A DNA stretch of 64,000 nucleotides from Bacteroidota bacterium (GCA_947496065.1 CANMBF010000008.1:25012-89011); one strand, 5' to 3'. Shown: positions 34,055-43,792, numbered from the stretch's first letter. Notes: a model not told the origin generated them from the letters alone. Numbers and translations are program-made.

Positions 34055-36505
34055 TATTTCCATGTTTAAAGGTTTGTCAACCTTTTCAATCATAAGGGCT
34101 AAATCTAAAACCTCTAACATTCTTCCAACATAATGAAATTGAACACCTTTCAAATACTGTTGAGGAATATCCTCCACATCTTTTTTATTTTCATGGCACA
34201 TAATAATTTCTGTTATGCCTGCTCTTTTTGCTGCTAATATTTTTTCTTTAATTCCACCAACAGGCAAAACACGTCCTCTCAATGTAATTTCGCCAGTCAT
34301 GGCTAAAAAAGGTTTTACTTTGCGTTGGGTATAAAGTGAGGCCAATGAAGTTAAGATTGTAATACCTGCACTTGGACCGTCTTTAGGAATAGCACCTGCC
34401 GGGAAGTGAATATGGGCATCCCATTGATTGAATACTTTATAATCTATATTCAGATATTCTGCATTGGCTTTTAAGAAGGTCATTGCAGTTGTGGCACTTT
34501 CTTTCATCACATCGCCTAATTTACCAGTTAATATCATACTGCCTTTTCCGCGTGTCAGTGTACTTTCTACAAATAGTATACTACCCCCCACAGGACTCCA
34601 TGCTAAACCTGTGACCACACCAGCAGTTTCATTGTCTTGGTAGATTTCTTTATCCATCTTTTCTGCACCAAGAATTTTTTGCATTTCTTCGATGGTCATA
34701 CTCACATCCATCGTTTCACCAGAAGCTATGCGCATGGCTTTATGACGCACCAAGGAAGCTATTTTTTTTTCAAGATTTCTAACACCACTTTCGCGGGTAT
34801 ATTCTTCAATTACACTTTCTAAAACAGCATCGCTTAATTTAAATTGATTGGTTTTGACACCATGCATGGTGCGTTGTTTTGGAATCAAATATTTTTGAGC
34901 AATTTGTATTTTTTCTTCAACTGTATAACCACTCAATTCGATGATTTCCATTCTATCAAGCAAGGCAGGTTGAATGGTGTCTAAAGAATTGGCTGTGGCA
35001 ATAAACATCACCTTGCTTAAATCGTAATCTAATTCCAGGTAGTTATCGTGAAAAGTGGTATTTTGTTCTGGGTCTAAAACCTCTAACAATGCAGATGAAG
35101 GATCACCTCTAAAATCATTGCCAACCTTATCTATTTCATCCAAAACAAAAACAGGATTACCTGATTTTACTTTCTTTAAATTTTGAATAATTCTACCAGG
35201 CATAGCACCTATGTATGTTTTTCTATGTCCACGGATTTCAGCTTCATCGTGCAAACCACCTAAAGACACACGTACATATTTTCTACCAAGCGCTTTTGCA
35301 ACACTGCGACCTAATGATGTTTTACCAACACCCGGAGGGCCATAAAGACATATGATCGGGCTTTTTAAATCGCCTTTTAATTTTATGACTGCTAAGTATT
35401 CAAGAATTCTTTGTTTAACTTTTTCTAAGCCAAAATGATCCGCATCTAACACCTTTTGTGCCTTTTTTAAATCAAGGTTATCTTTGGTATAATCACCCCA
35501 GGGTAAATCCAATAAGGTTTGTGCATAGTTTAAACTAACGGAATAATCTGGACTCGCAGGGTTAATTCTCATGAGTTTATCGAGCTCTTTATTAAAAGCA
35601 GTAAATGTTTCTTTCGTCCATTTTTTCTTTTTGCCTCGGTCTCTTAGATTATCTATTTCTTTATCTGGACTATCTTGACCTAATTCCTCTTGAATAGCAC
35701 GAATTTGTTGATGAAGAAAATATTCCTTTTGTTGCTTATCTAAATCAATTTTTACTTTGCTTTGAATTTGATCTTTTAGCTGTAGCATTTGATTTTCTTT
35801 AAACAAATGTTCGAATACCAAATTGGCACGGCCTTTAAGCGTTTCGGCATTCAAAATAGTCTGTTTATCCTCTACCGAAATGTTGAGATTAGACGCAATA
35901 AAACTCACTAAAAAATTGTCACTGTCAATATTTTTTAAGGCAAAACTTGCTTCGCTTGGGATATTGGGAGACAATTGGATATTTTCTGTAGCCGTATCTT
36001 TAATATTGCTAATTAGCGCCTTCAGTTCTTTATCGCTTTTTACTTCAACAATTTCAATTGGTGCAACCTTCGCTCTAAGGTATGGTTCGTTGCTTATTTC
36101 TTCACCAAGTTTTATTTTTCTTTTACCTTGAATGATGACAGTTGTGTTACCATCGGGCATTCTCAAAATTTTAATGATTTGAGCCATGGTACCTGTGGTA
36201 TAAAGGTCTTTTAATTCTGGCTCTTCAGTGTTGGGATTTATTTGTGAAAAAACACCAATAATTTTATCCCCTTTGTTAGCATCTTTGATTAATTTGATAG
36301 ACTTATCTCTGCCAACCGTTATAGGAAATACGACACCTGGAAATAAAACAGTGTTCCTAATCGGTAAAATTGGCAGACTTTCAGGTACCACTTGTTTATT
36401 GCTTTCATTTTCCTCTTGCTGAGAAAATAGCGGAAATAGGTCTCCACCTTCGGCATCGTCACCTTCTATCCTACCGCCAAAAAGCGAGTTCTTAGTAAAT
36501 TGCAT
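34034..36505 (-). CDS. lon: ATP-dependent protease Lon
   Basis: The 823-residue cytosolic protease degrades misfolded and regulatory proteins. It has an N-terminal LON substrate-binding domain (about residues 40-240), a coiled coil, an AAA+ module with Walker A GPPGVGKTS and the LEVLDPEQN segment, and a protease domain with catalytic Ser in KDGPSAG and Lys in KEKILAAKRAGI. The N-terminus carries an acidic extension of about 35 residues before the LON domain, which is common in this phylum. A -7 box lies 35 bases upstream of the start. Confidence 0.96.
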   Translation of the reverse strand: MQFTKNSLFGGRIEGDDAEGGDLFPLFSQQEENESNKQVVPESLPILPIRNTVLFPGVVFPITVGRDKSIKLIKDANKGDKIIGVFSQINPNTEEPELKDLYTTGTMAQIIKILRMPDGNTTVIIQGKRKIKLGEEISNEPYLRAKVAPIEIVEVKSDKELKALISNIKDTATENIQLSPNIPSEASFALKNIDSDNFLVSFIASNLNISVEDKQTILNAETLKGRANLVFEHLFKENQMLQLKDQIQSKVKIDLDKQQKEYFLHQQIRAIQEELGQDSPDKEIDNLRDRGKKKKWTKETFTAFNKELDKLMRINPASPDYSVSLNYAQTLLDLPWGDYTKDNLDLKKAQKVLDADHFGLEKVKQRILEYLAVIKLKGDLKSPIICLYGPPGVGKTSLGRSVAKALGRKYVRVSLGGLHDEAEIRGHRKTYIGAMPGRIIQNLKKVKSGNPVFVLDEIDKVGNDFRGDPSSALLEVLDPEQNTTFHDNYLELDYDLSKVMFIATANSLDTIQPALLDRMEIIELSGYTVEEKIQIAQKYLIPKQRTMHGVKTNQFKLSDAVLESVIEEYTRESGVRNLEKKIASLVRHKAMRIASGETMDVSMTIEEMQKILGAEKMDKEIYQDNETAGVVTGLAWSPVGGSILFVESTLTRGKGSMILTGKLGDVMKESATTAMTFLKANAEYLNIDYKVFNQWDAHIHFPAGAIPKDGPSAGITILTSLASLYTQRKVKPFLAMTGEITLRGRVLPVGGIKEKILAAKRAGITEIIMCHENKKDVEDIPQQYLKGVQFHYVGRMLEVLDLALMIEKVDKPLNMEILKEEKN

Positions 36506-36539
36506 ATTAATAGTAACCGTATGTTTTCAATACTTATGC

Positions 36540-36547
36540 CAAAGGTA
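36540..36547 (-). promoter_or_regulatory. -7 promoter box for lon
   Basis: Minus-strand TACCTTTG matches TAnnTTTG, about 35 bases before the lon start; no heat-shock-type operator was recognised nearby. The rest of the 178-base divergent gap shows only AT-rich sequence. Confidence 0.5.
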
Positions 36548-36657
36548 CAGTTTGTCATTAAATATATAATTATTTTATAGTATTTAATTTCATCCAAAGC
36601 TTAGCTATTTGTTTTAATTTAAATACCATGTTTTATGAATTGATGATTTTAAAATTC

Positions 36658-36665
36658 TATTTTTG
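36658..36665 (+). promoter_or_regulatory. -7 promoter box for the ABC exporter gene
   Basis: TATTTTTG matches TAnnTTTG and lies 18 bases before the ATG at 36683. Confidence 0.55.
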
Positions 36666-36682
36666 CAGTTGGTTATCTAATA

Positions 36683-38437
36683 ATGACGCAATCGAACGCA
36701 ACGCATAAAACCATTAATTTTTCAATTCTAAAAAAGGTCTTAAATCTAACATCAGATTTTAAACAAAAAATATGGATTGCTATTAGTACCACCATATTAT
36801 TAGCACTGCTCTCACCTATACGTCCTTGGCTCATTGAAATGGCTCTTAATCAATATGCGGGCATTGGCGATTTGCAGGGATTAGTTAACATTTGTTTATT
36901 GATACTAGCCTTAATATTGGTTAGTGGTATTCTGCAATTTTTTAATGAATATATGACGGGTTGGATCGCACAACAGGTTGTGAAAAAATTGAGGCTTAAA
37001 GTATTCAGTCATTTAATTAACAGTAAGCTAAGTTTTCATGATAAAACACCAGTTGGCACTATGGTTACAAGGGCTGTTACTGATATTGAAACTTTAGCTG
37101 AGTTATTTGCAGAAGGTCTAATTACGATGATTGGAGATATTCTTCAAATCATTACCATCACTATTTTTATGCTGATAATAGATTGGCAACTAACGCTCGT
37201 ATCATTAAGTGTGTTACCCTTGCTTTTTTATGCTTCCCATGTATTTAGAATAAAGATAAAATCAGCTTTCGAAGATGTGAGAACTGTTGTTGCTAAATTA
37301 AATACATTTGTTCAAGAACATATTACTGGGATGCAGTTGGTACAAATTTTTAATCAGGAAAAAAATGTCTCAGAAAACTTTGATAAAATTAATAGTGAGC
37401 ATTATAAAGCCAATGATAGAAGTGTATTGTATTACTCGATATTTTTTCCTGTTATAGAAGTCATAACCTCCATATCACTTGGATTTTTGGTATGGTGGGG
37501 TACAAGAAAAATAGTAGGTGAACAATTATTTGATTTTGGCACCATCACTGCTTTTATACTGTATATTAATATGTTCTTTAGACCAATTCGTGTATTGGCC
37601 GATCGGTTTAACAACATCCAAATGGGTATTGTTGCTGCCGAGCGAATATTTAAATTATTGGAAAATGACATATTGGATGAAGACCAAGGGACGGTTATTA
37701 AAAAATTAGAAGGTCATATTTCATTTGAAAATGTTTGGTTTGCCTACAATGAGGATGCCTATGTTTTAAAAGATATTAGTTTTAAAATTGAACCTGGACG
37801 AATGTTAGCCATTGTTGGTGCAACAGGCGCAGGTAAATCATCTATTATAAACATTTTGAGTCGATTGTATCCTATCAATAAAGGAGAAATTAAGATTGAT
37901 GGCATTTCTCAATTTGATTATGAATTACATTTTCATAGGCGACAAATGGCTGTGGTTTTACAGGATGTGTTTTTATTCAGCGGCAGCATTATTGATAATA
38001 TTCGACTTTATCAAAATGAAATAACTGAAGCCATGATTGTAGAAGCCTCAGAAAAAATTGGGGCCAATCATTTTATTGAACAATTACCAGGTCAATACCA
38101 TTATCATGTCATGGAGCGCGGCAATACCTTATCACTGGGTCAAAGGCAATTAATTTCATTTATTAGAGCGATGGTTTTCAATCCTTCAGTTCTTATTCTC
38201 GATGAAGCAACATCATCCGTAGATACAGAGACCGAGTTAATCATTCAAAAAGCTACGTTGGAATTATTAAAAGGAAAAACGAGTATTGTCATTGCCCATC
38301 GTTTATCTACCATTAAACATGCTGATAATATTTTAGTCATGGATAAAGGACAAATTATTGAACAAGGTAACCATTTCACATTGATAAATAAGAATGGCTA
38401 TTACAAGGAATTAATTGTTTCATCGTTGCATGAGTGA
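36683..38437 (+). CDS. ABC exporter, fused membrane and ATPase domains
   Basis: The 584-residue half-transporter has six membrane helices (residues about 25-325; ABC type 1 exporter fold) and an ATPase domain with Walker A VGATGAGKSSI, Q-loop AVVLQDVFLFSG, signature LSLGQRQLI and Walker B LILDEATSS. It resembles lipid- or drug-exporting ABC proteins (MsbA/MdlB-like) that work as homodimers or heterodimers. The substrate cannot be predicted. The signature reads LSLGQ rather than the standard LSGGQ, which is common in MdlB-like proteins. trpS follows after a new promoter. Confidence 0.9.
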   Translation: MTQSNATHKTINFSILKKVLNLTSDFKQKIWIAISTTILLALLSPIRPWLIEMALNQYAGIGDLQGLVNICLLILALILVSGILQFFNEYMTGWIAQQVVKKLRLKVFSHLINSKLSFHDKTPVGTMVTRAVTDIETLAELFAEGLITMIGDILQIITITIFMLIIDWQLTLVSLSVLPLLFYASHVFRIKIKSAFEDVRTVVAKLNTFVQEHITGMQLVQIFNQEKNVSENFDKINSEHYKANDRSVLYYSIFFPVIEVITSISLGFLVWWGTRKIVGEQLFDFGTITAFILYINMFFRPIRVLADRFNNIQMGIVAAERIFKLLENDILDEDQGTVIKKLEGHISFENVWFAYNEDAYVLKDISFKIEPGRMLAIVGATGAGKSSIINILSRLYPINKGEIKIDGISQFDYELHFHRRQMAVVLQDVFLFSGSIIDNIRLYQNEITEAMIVEASEKIGANHFIEQLPGQYHYHVMERGNTLSLGQRQLISFIRAMVFNPSVLILDEATSSVDTETELIIQKATLELLKGKTSIVIAHRLSTIKHADNILVMDKGQIIEQGNHFTLINKNGYYKELIVSSLHE

Positions 38438-38448
38438 AACTGAAAACT

Positions 38449-38456
38449 TACTTTTG
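38449..38456 (+). promoter_or_regulatory. -7 promoter box for trpS
   Basis: TACTTTTG matches TAnnTTTG, 11 bases past the exporter stop and 23 before the trpS ATG at 38479. Confidence 0.5.
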
Positions 38457-38478
38457 CAAGACTGTATAATTGAACAAA

Positions 38479-39483
38479 ATGGAAATAGTAGTAAGTGGGA
38501 TACGACCAACAGGCAAATTGCATCTCGGCAATTATTTTGGTGCTGTCAAGAATTTTTTGCGAATGCAGGATGAGTTCAAATGCTATTTTTTTATTGCCGA
38601 TTATCATTCGTTAACAACCCATCCAACACCAGCCGATTTGCACCAATCTGTTAAACGTGTTCTAGCAGAGTACATCGCTTTGGGTTTAGATCCTGCAAAG
38701 TGTGCGCTTTATTTACAGAGCGATTTACCTGAGACCGCAGAGCTTTATATGTTTTTAAATATGAATGCTTACAAAGGTGAACTAGAGAGGGTCACCTCTT
38801 TTAAAGAAAAAGTAAGAAGTCAGCCAGACAATGTCAACGCAGGTTTATTAACTTATCCTGTATTAATGGCTGCAGATATTTTATTGCACAAAGGCGCTAA
38901 AGTACCTGTTGGAAAAGATCAAGAACAGCATCTAGAAATGGCACGTACTTTTGCAAACCGTTTTAATAGACTTTATAATGTTGACTATTTTCCAGAACCG
39001 CAGGCATTTAATTACAATGAAGAGTTAGTTAAAATTCCAGGTTTAACTGGGGGTGGCAAAATGAGTAAAAGTGCCGGCGAATATGATAATATTTACATGG
39101 GTGATGCCGCTGAGACCTTGCGAAAAAAGATAATGAAAGCTGTTACAAGCGTTGTCAATCAGCCCTCTGAAGTTGGTTCTGAAAAACCAACAGCAGTTCA
39201 AAACTTATTTGATTTAATGAAACTAGTAACCAAACAAAACATTGTCGATCAATTTGAAAGTAGCTATTATACAGGCAATATTCGATTTGGTGATATGAAA
39301 AAGCAACTGGCAGACGATATGGAAAATTTCATTGCACCTTTTCGCGAACGCATTGAATCGACCATCAACGATGATGCATTCTTGAGTAAGGTGGCAAAAC
39401 AGGGGGTTGAAAAAGCGCAGGAAAGTTCTCTTAAAACTATTCGAGAGGTGAGAGAAATCATTGGATTTAAAAGGTTTTACTAG
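38479..39483 (+). CDS. trpS: Tryptophanyl-tRNA synthetase
   Basis: The 334-residue class I synthetase charges tRNA(Trp). The HIGH-equivalent HLGNYFGAV is near residues 15-20 and KMSKSAG is at about 195. VVSGIRPTGKLHLGN, YPVLMAADIL and VGKDQEQHLE are diagnostic for TrpRS. A TTG three codons upstream could also start translation, but the ATG gives the usual distance to the GxRPTG motif. The gene is monocistronic, with its own promoter box and an AT-rich spacer after it. Confidence 0.95.
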   Translation: MEIVVSGIRPTGKLHLGNYFGAVKNFLRMQDEFKCYFFIADYHSLTTHPTPADLHQSVKRVLAEYIALGLDPAKCALYLQSDLPETAELYMFLNMNAYKGELERVTSFKEKVRSQPDNVNAGLLTYPVLMAADILLHKGAKVPVGKDQEQHLEMARTFANRFNRLYNVDYFPEPQAFNYNEELVKIPGLTGGGKMSKSAGEYDNIYMGDAAETLRKKIMKAVTSVVNQPSEVGSEKPTAVQNLFDLMKLVTKQNIVDQFESSYYTGNIRFGDMKKQLADDMENFIAPFRERIESTINDDAFLSKVAKQGVEKAQESSLKTIREVREIIGFKRFY

Positions 39484-39577
39484 AAATTGAAACAATTCCT
39501 TAATCTGTTAATTAAATTAATTTAATTTAGATTTCCACATTTTTGATTTAAAAATAAATATTTAGCAATAAAACCAA

Positions 39578-39585
39578 TAAGTTTG
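39578..39585 (+). promoter_or_regulatory. -7 promoter box for the deoxynucleoside kinase gene
   Basis: TAAGTTTG matches TAnnTTTG, followed by CAATATA and the ATG at 39593, only 8 bases after the box. Confidence 0.55.
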
Positions 39586-39592
39586 CAATATA

Positions 39593-40231
39593 ATGGCCAA
39601 GACACAAAATAAGGCAATGCATATCGCCGTTGCAGGTAATATAGGTAGTGGTAAAACCACCCTTACCAATATGCTTGCTAAACATTACAATTGGGATGTT
39701 CAGTTAGAAGACATGGATGACAATCCATACATCAGCGATTTTTATGAAGATATGCAACGTTGGAGTTTTAACCTTCAGGTATATTTCTTAAATGTGCGTT
39801 TTAATAACATACGTAAAATTAGAGAAAGTAACAAAACTGTTATTCAAGATAGAACCATCTATGAAGATGCTTGTATTTTCGCTCCCAATCTGCATGCCAT
39901 GGGCCTAATGAGTACTCGCGATTTTGACAATTATATTTCATTATACAATTCTTTAAATAGCATGATACAGCCTCCTGATTTATTAATTTATTTGCGCGGC
40001 TCTATTCCTACACTTGTTAAGCAAATACAACAGCGCGGTAGAGATTATGAAGACAGTATCAGACTTGATTATTTAAAGCGCTTGAACGAACGCTATGAGG
40101 CTTGGATTTCGACATACAAAACTGGTAAACTTATCATCTTAGATATTGATGAACTGGATTTTGAAAGTGATAGTGCGGATGCCAACTTCGTTATCAATAA
40201 AATTGAGGCAGAACTGAACGGCTTATTTTAG
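39593..40231 (+). CDS. Deoxynucleoside kinase
   Basis: The 212-residue kinase phosphorylates deoxynucleosides for nucleotide salvage. The P-loop AGNIGSGKTT is near residues 14-23, followed by the DRTIYEDACIF segment (catalytic Asp-Arg) and the LID-like QRGRDYEDSI region with arginines. It belongs to the dCK/dGK-like family common in Bacteroidota. The preferred base cannot be assigned from sequence alone. It is preceded by a near-leaderless promoter and followed by a 266-base gap. Confidence 0.9.
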   Translation: MAKTQNKAMHIAVAGNIGSGKTTLTNMLAKHYNWDVQLEDMDDNPYISDFYEDMQRWSFNLQVYFLNVRFNNIRKIRESNKTVIQDRTIYEDACIFAPNLHAMGLMSTRDFDNYISLYNSLNSMIQPPDLLIYLRGSIPTLVKQIQQRGRDYEDSIRLDYLKRLNERYEAWISTYKTGKLIILDIDELDFESDSADANFVINKIEAELNGLF

Positions 40232-40259
40232 ATCCAAAATACTAATTCGTTGCTTTGAA

Positions 40260-40328
40260 TTAAGCTTCTAATAATTCAATGCATTTTATTATATTCTTCC
40301 AATCGCTGTTTTTCTTCTGGTAGCGCAT
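40260..40328 (-). pseudogene. Possible gene remnant or short ORF in the 40.2-40.5 kb gap
   Basis: On the minus strand a 22-codon frame reads as a plausible amphipathic helix (MRYQKKNSDWKNII and then CIELLEA). Upstream in the same frame a stop occurs within about 30 bases. It may be the tail of a lost gene, or chance. The rest of this gap (40232-40497) is AT-rich and holds only the next gene's promoter. Confidence 0.15.
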
Positions 40329-40464
40329 AAAAATATTAAACAAATGAAAGCTACATATCTATCTTACTGCTAGCAATATAACATTGAAATTATTCCATTT
40401 TTGGGCTAATTCTAACTCTAATTATTCGAATTAAATTAATTTTAAATTATTGGTAAATTGGGTT

Positions 40465-40472
40465 TAAATTTG
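40465..40472 (+). promoter_or_regulatory. -7 promoter box for the LamG repeat protein
   Basis: TAAATTTG matches TAnnTTTG, 26 bases before the ATG at 40498. Confidence 0.45.
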
Positions 40473-40497
40473 ATTTATAATTTAATCCATTTAGTTT

Positions 40498-42654
40498 ATG
40501 AAAAAAGCGCTTACTTTACTTTATATTTTTATTTTATCGTTTGTTTGCATTGAATTATATGCCCAAAATGCACTCGATTTTGATGGAACCGACGACAAAG
40601 TTGATTGTGGCAATGACACCTCTGTTCAAGTCAGTGGAAAAGCCATAACACTCGAAGCATGGATTTACCCAACCGCATGGAAAACCAATGCCTTTGATGG
40701 GAATGTCATTAACAAGGAATATAACTTAAGTAACTATGGTTATATGTTGCGAGTTGGCGCAGCCGGTAAATTGAACTTTGCCATTGGTGATGGCACTTGG
40801 CGGGAAATCACGACGGGTACCATCCTTTCTTTAAATACTTGGCAGCACATTGCAGGCACCTACGATGGCAGCAAAATGCGTGTTTATTTAAATGGTACAA
40901 TTGTCGATTCACTTGCGGTTGCCATTTCCATTACCAAAACGCCTACTACGAATTTAATGTTGGGAGCACATTCAACTTATACGCGTTTTTATCAAGGTTT
41001 GATTGATGAGGTTCGCATTTGGAGTGTTTGCAGATCTGTCGCCCAACTTAACACTAACAAAGGCGTTGAATTTTGTTCAAGTCAAACCGGATTAAGAGCG
41101 TATTATAAATTTAACCAAGGTAAGGCCGCATCTTCAAATGGTGCCATCACCACTTTGGCCGACCTAAGTGGTTATAATAACAATGCTAGTGTAGTCAATT
41201 TTGCTTTAAGTGGCAGTGGATCAAATTGGGTAAGGGGACAATCGTTTTCAAAAACGATTGCAACCACAACTCAAAAAATTAGCAGTTGTGATAATTATAC
41301 CAGTCCGAGTGGCAAATACAAATGGCTTGTTTCAGGCACCTATTTAGATACGATATCTGTTGGATTCTATGGATGCGATAGTATTATTACGACCAACTTA
41401 ACCATTAAAAAATCGACTGGCAAAACCATTAGTGCCTTTGCATGTAAAAGTTATACCAGTCCAAGTGGTAAATTTGTATGGACCAAATCTGGCAATTATA
41501 AAGATGTCATTAAAAACTATGTGCAATGCGATAGTATTTTAAGCATCGTTTTGAAAATTGGAGGCAGTAAGGATTCTGTTTCGCGTATAGTCTGTAATAC
41601 ATACATAAGTGTCAATGGAAAAACCTACACCAATACTGGTATCTATTACGATACTATTTTTAATTATAGAGGTTGCGATAGCGTAGTTGTAACTAACCTT
41701 AAAGTCAATAAAACAAGCCTTAATACAATTACTGCAAAAGCATGTAAAAAGTATACCTTACCGAGTGGTAAACGTTCCTATTTTGTTAGTGGTGTATACA
41801 AAGACACTTTGAAAAACTATAAAACTTGCGATAGTATTTTAACCATCAATTTGTTCATTAAAAATAGTAATGCTACCATCAACCGTTCTGCTTGTAAGAA
41901 ATACAAAAGTCCGAGTGGTAAATACACTTGGATTAGCTCTGGAATCTATAAGGATACCATCTTAAACACTGTTGGTTGCGATAGTGCCATCACTATTAAT
42001 CTTTCAATTTTGAATCCAACCTTTGGTTTTACAGCTATTGATGCATGCAGATATTACAAGCGCCCTAGCAAGAAACTTATTTATAGCAAATCTGGCACCT
42101 ATAAAGACACTTTGGTGAATTATTTAGGATGTGATAGTATTTTAACTTTTACACTTACCATACCGCAAATCAATACCACTATCAATAAATCTGTTGCAAC
42201 TTTAACGGCAGCAAAACTCACCGGCAATTATCAATGGATGACCTGTCAATTGGGTACTGTCGTGCCTATTAATGGTGCTACACAAAAAAGTTATACTACA
42301 CCCGTTAATGGTTCTTATGCTTTAGAAACCGCAGACAGTGCTTGCAGAGACACTTCAGTTTGTATAACGGTAAATGATGTAATGATTGGTATTAACGATA
42401 TATCTTACAAATCACAAATTATAATAATACCAAATCCAAATAAAGGTAATTTCAAATTACTATTACCTAAGTATTGCACTTTTGCAACTATTCAATTAAT
42501 GGACCTTTCGGGCAAAGTACTTTTAACTGAAACAATAGAAAACAACCATGAAATAAGCATCAATACAGAATCGAAGTTTAAAGCTGGCTTTTATTTAATA
42601 AAGGTAGAATCTTTAACCTATAATGCGGTGCAGAGCATACTAATTGAAAATTAA
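40498..42654 (+). CDS. Secreted LamG-domain protein with six internal repeats and type IX sorting domain
   Basis: The 718-residue protein has a signal peptide ending near LYAQ, a concanavalin-like LamG domain (about residues 25-205) with ITLEAWIYPTAW, WQHIAGTYDG and GLIDEVRIW, and then six repeats of about 49 residues (260-556). These are followed by an Ig-like segment and a type A sorting domain (about 640-718) with IPNPNKGNFKL and GFYLIKV. LamG domains bind glycans or other surface ligands, so an adhesin or surface-display role is likely. The DsbA-like gene starts 15 bases after the stop. Confidence 0.87.
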   Translation: MKKALTLLYIFILSFVCIELYAQNALDFDGTDDKVDCGNDTSVQVSGKAITLEAWIYPTAWKTNAFDGNVINKEYNLSNYGYMLRVGAAGKLNFAIGDGTWREITTGTILSLNTWQHIAGTYDGSKMRVYLNGTIVDSLAVAISITKTPTTNLMLGAHSTYTRFYQGLIDEVRIWSVCRSVAQLNTNKGVEFCSSQTGLRAYYKFNQGKAASSNGAITTLADLSGYNNNASVVNFALSGSGSNWVRGQSFSKTIATTTQKISSCDNYTSPSGKYKWLVSGTYLDTISVGFYGCDSIITTNLTIKKSTGKTISAFACKSYTSPSGKFVWTKSGNYKDVIKNYVQCDSILSIVLKIGGSKDSVSRIVCNTYISVNGKTYTNTGIYYDTIFNYRGCDSVVVTNLKVNKTSLNTITAKACKKYTLPSGKRSYFVSGVYKDTLKNYKTCDSILTINLFIKNSNATINRSACKKYKSPSGKYTWISSGIYKDTILNTVGCDSAITINLSILNPTFGFTAIDACRYYKRPSKKLIYSKSGTYKDTLVNYLGCDSILTFTLTIPQINTTINKSVATLTAAKLTGNYQWMTCQLGTVVPINGATQKSYTTPVNGSYALETADSACRDTSVCITVNDVMIGINDISYKSQIIIIPNPNKGNFKLLLPKYCTFATIQLMDLSGKVLLTETIENNHEISINTESKFKAGFYLIKVESLTYNAVQSILIEN
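41278..42170 (+). repeat. Six tandem protein repeats of about 49 residues in the LamG protein
   Basis: Each unit has the plan C-x2-Y-x-SPSGK, then SGxYKDT, then a loop ending in CDSI and a TINL-like strand. The two cysteines are about 30 residues apart and could form a disulfide across each unit. The third unit varies most (SVNGK for SPSGK), and the last has SKKL. Nucleotide divergence between units shows they are not recent copies. Confidence 0.8.
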
Positions 42655-42669
42655 AAAAACAAAAGCAAA

Positions 42670-43341
42670 ATGAGTAATGTAAAAAAAATGAGTGTGGAGA
42701 TATGGAGTGATATTATGTGCCCATTCTGTTACATAGGTAAAAAGAAATTTGAACAAGCCTTATCACAATTTGAAAGCAAGGATGAAGTAGAAATTATTTG
42801 GAAAAGTTTCCAACTCTCTCCAGATTTGGTTACTGATACAAAGATAAATATCGATGAATACCTAGCCACGCACAAAGGCATTAGTATTGAACAAGCCCAA
42901 CAAATGAATGCACAAGTTAGCCAAATGGCAAAGCAAGTGGGACTTGAATACCATCTTGACAAATCAGTGGTTGCCAATTCTTTTGATGCCCATAGATTTT
43001 CGCATTACGCCTTATCAATGGGAAAACAAGATGCAGCTGAAGAAAAATTATATCAAGCCTATTTTACAGAAGGTAAAAACATGGATGATAAAAATACATT
43101 GATGGACATAGGAACTGAGATTGGATTGGATGCAAATGAAATTGAGAAAATACTCGATTCGGAAATGTATTGTGATGCTGTAATTGAAGACATCAAAGAA
43201 GCCGAAGCCATAGATGTGCAAGGTGTCCCATTTTTTGTATTTGATAGAAAATATGCGGTCTCAGGTGCCCAAGATTCAGCTGTCTTTTTAAACACCTTGC
43301 AACAAACCTTAAAGGAAAAGCAAAACGCACCTATCTCCTAA
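42670..43341 (+). CDS. DsbA family oxidoreductase, FrnE-like
   Basis: The 223-residue protein has no signal peptide and is a cytoplasmic DsbA-fold enzyme of the FrnE/2-hydroxychromene-2-carboxylate isomerase-like group. The CPFC active site is near residues 17-20 in SDIMCPFCYIGKKKFE; the cis-Pro loop is in VQGVPFFVFD, and the helical insertion spans about 60-160. FrnE-like proteins act in disulfide exchange and, in some species, oxidative stress resistance. A SET-domain gene follows after 11 bases. The partner or substrate is unknown. Confidence 0.9.
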   Translation: MSNVKKMSVEIWSDIMCPFCYIGKKKFEQALSQFESKDEVEIIWKSFQLSPDLVTDTKINIDEYLATHKGISIEQAQQMNAQVSQMAKQVGLEYHLDKSVVANSFDAHRFSHYALSMGKQDAAEEKLYQAYFTEGKNMDDKNTLMDIGTEIGLDANEIEKILDSEMYCDAVIEDIKEAEAIDVQGVPFFVFDRKYAVSGAQDSAVFLNTLQQTLKEKQNAPIS

Positions 43342-43352
43342 AGCAACCCCTT

Positions 43353-43787
43353 TTGAAAACATACTTAACCAATGCCATAGAAGCTAGTGAAGCTAGTTAT
43401 CTATACATAGAAACCTCTCAACTACCCAATTCTGGCAAGGGTTTACATACCGCAATTCCAATTTACAAAGACGAAATAATTGCTTTATTTAAGGGCGAAA
43501 TTTTAACTGACTCTATGGCTTTATTAAGAGCCAATAAGAAACAAGATCAGTATTTCATCAAAATGTTAGATGGCAGAATTATGGATTCAAAAAAGGTGAA
43601 ATGTTTTGCTAAATATGCAAATGATGCAACAGGCTTTTCGAAATTGCACAATGCCTTTAAAAACAATGCTAGAATAGCATTAGATGACAATGAAAATATT
43701 TGTTTAGTGGCCACGCGAAAAATCAAGTCGGGCGAAGAAATTTTTTGCAGTTACGGCAAACAATACTGGCAAAAACACCAAATATAA
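43353..43787 (+). CDS. SET-domain protein, putative lysine methyltransferase
   Basis: The 144-residue protein is little more than a SET domain: the N-terminal SGKGLHTAIPIYKDEIIALFKGE, the FAKYANDA segment (corresponding to the NHS-like motif region) and the C-terminal SGEEIFCSYGKQYW with the catalytic Tyr. SET enzymes use S-adenosylmethionine to methylate lysine side chains, mainly in eukaryotes, with scattered bacterial members of unknown targets. The start is TTG. It lies 11 bases after the FrnE-like gene in the same direction. The bacterial substrate is not known. Confidence 0.82.
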   Translation: MKTYLTNAIEASEASYLYIETSQLPNSGKGLHTAIPIYKDEIIALFKGEILTDSMALLRANKKQDQYFIKMLDGRIMDSKKVKCFAKYANDATGFSKLHNAFKNNARIALDDNENICLVATRKIKSGEEIFCSYGKQYWQKHQI

Positions 43788-43792
43788 ACGTC

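Noticed and set aside
40232..40497. tRNA or small RNA in the 266-base gap
   Set aside because: No cloverleaf arms or conserved T-loop could be found by eye; the region is AT-rich.
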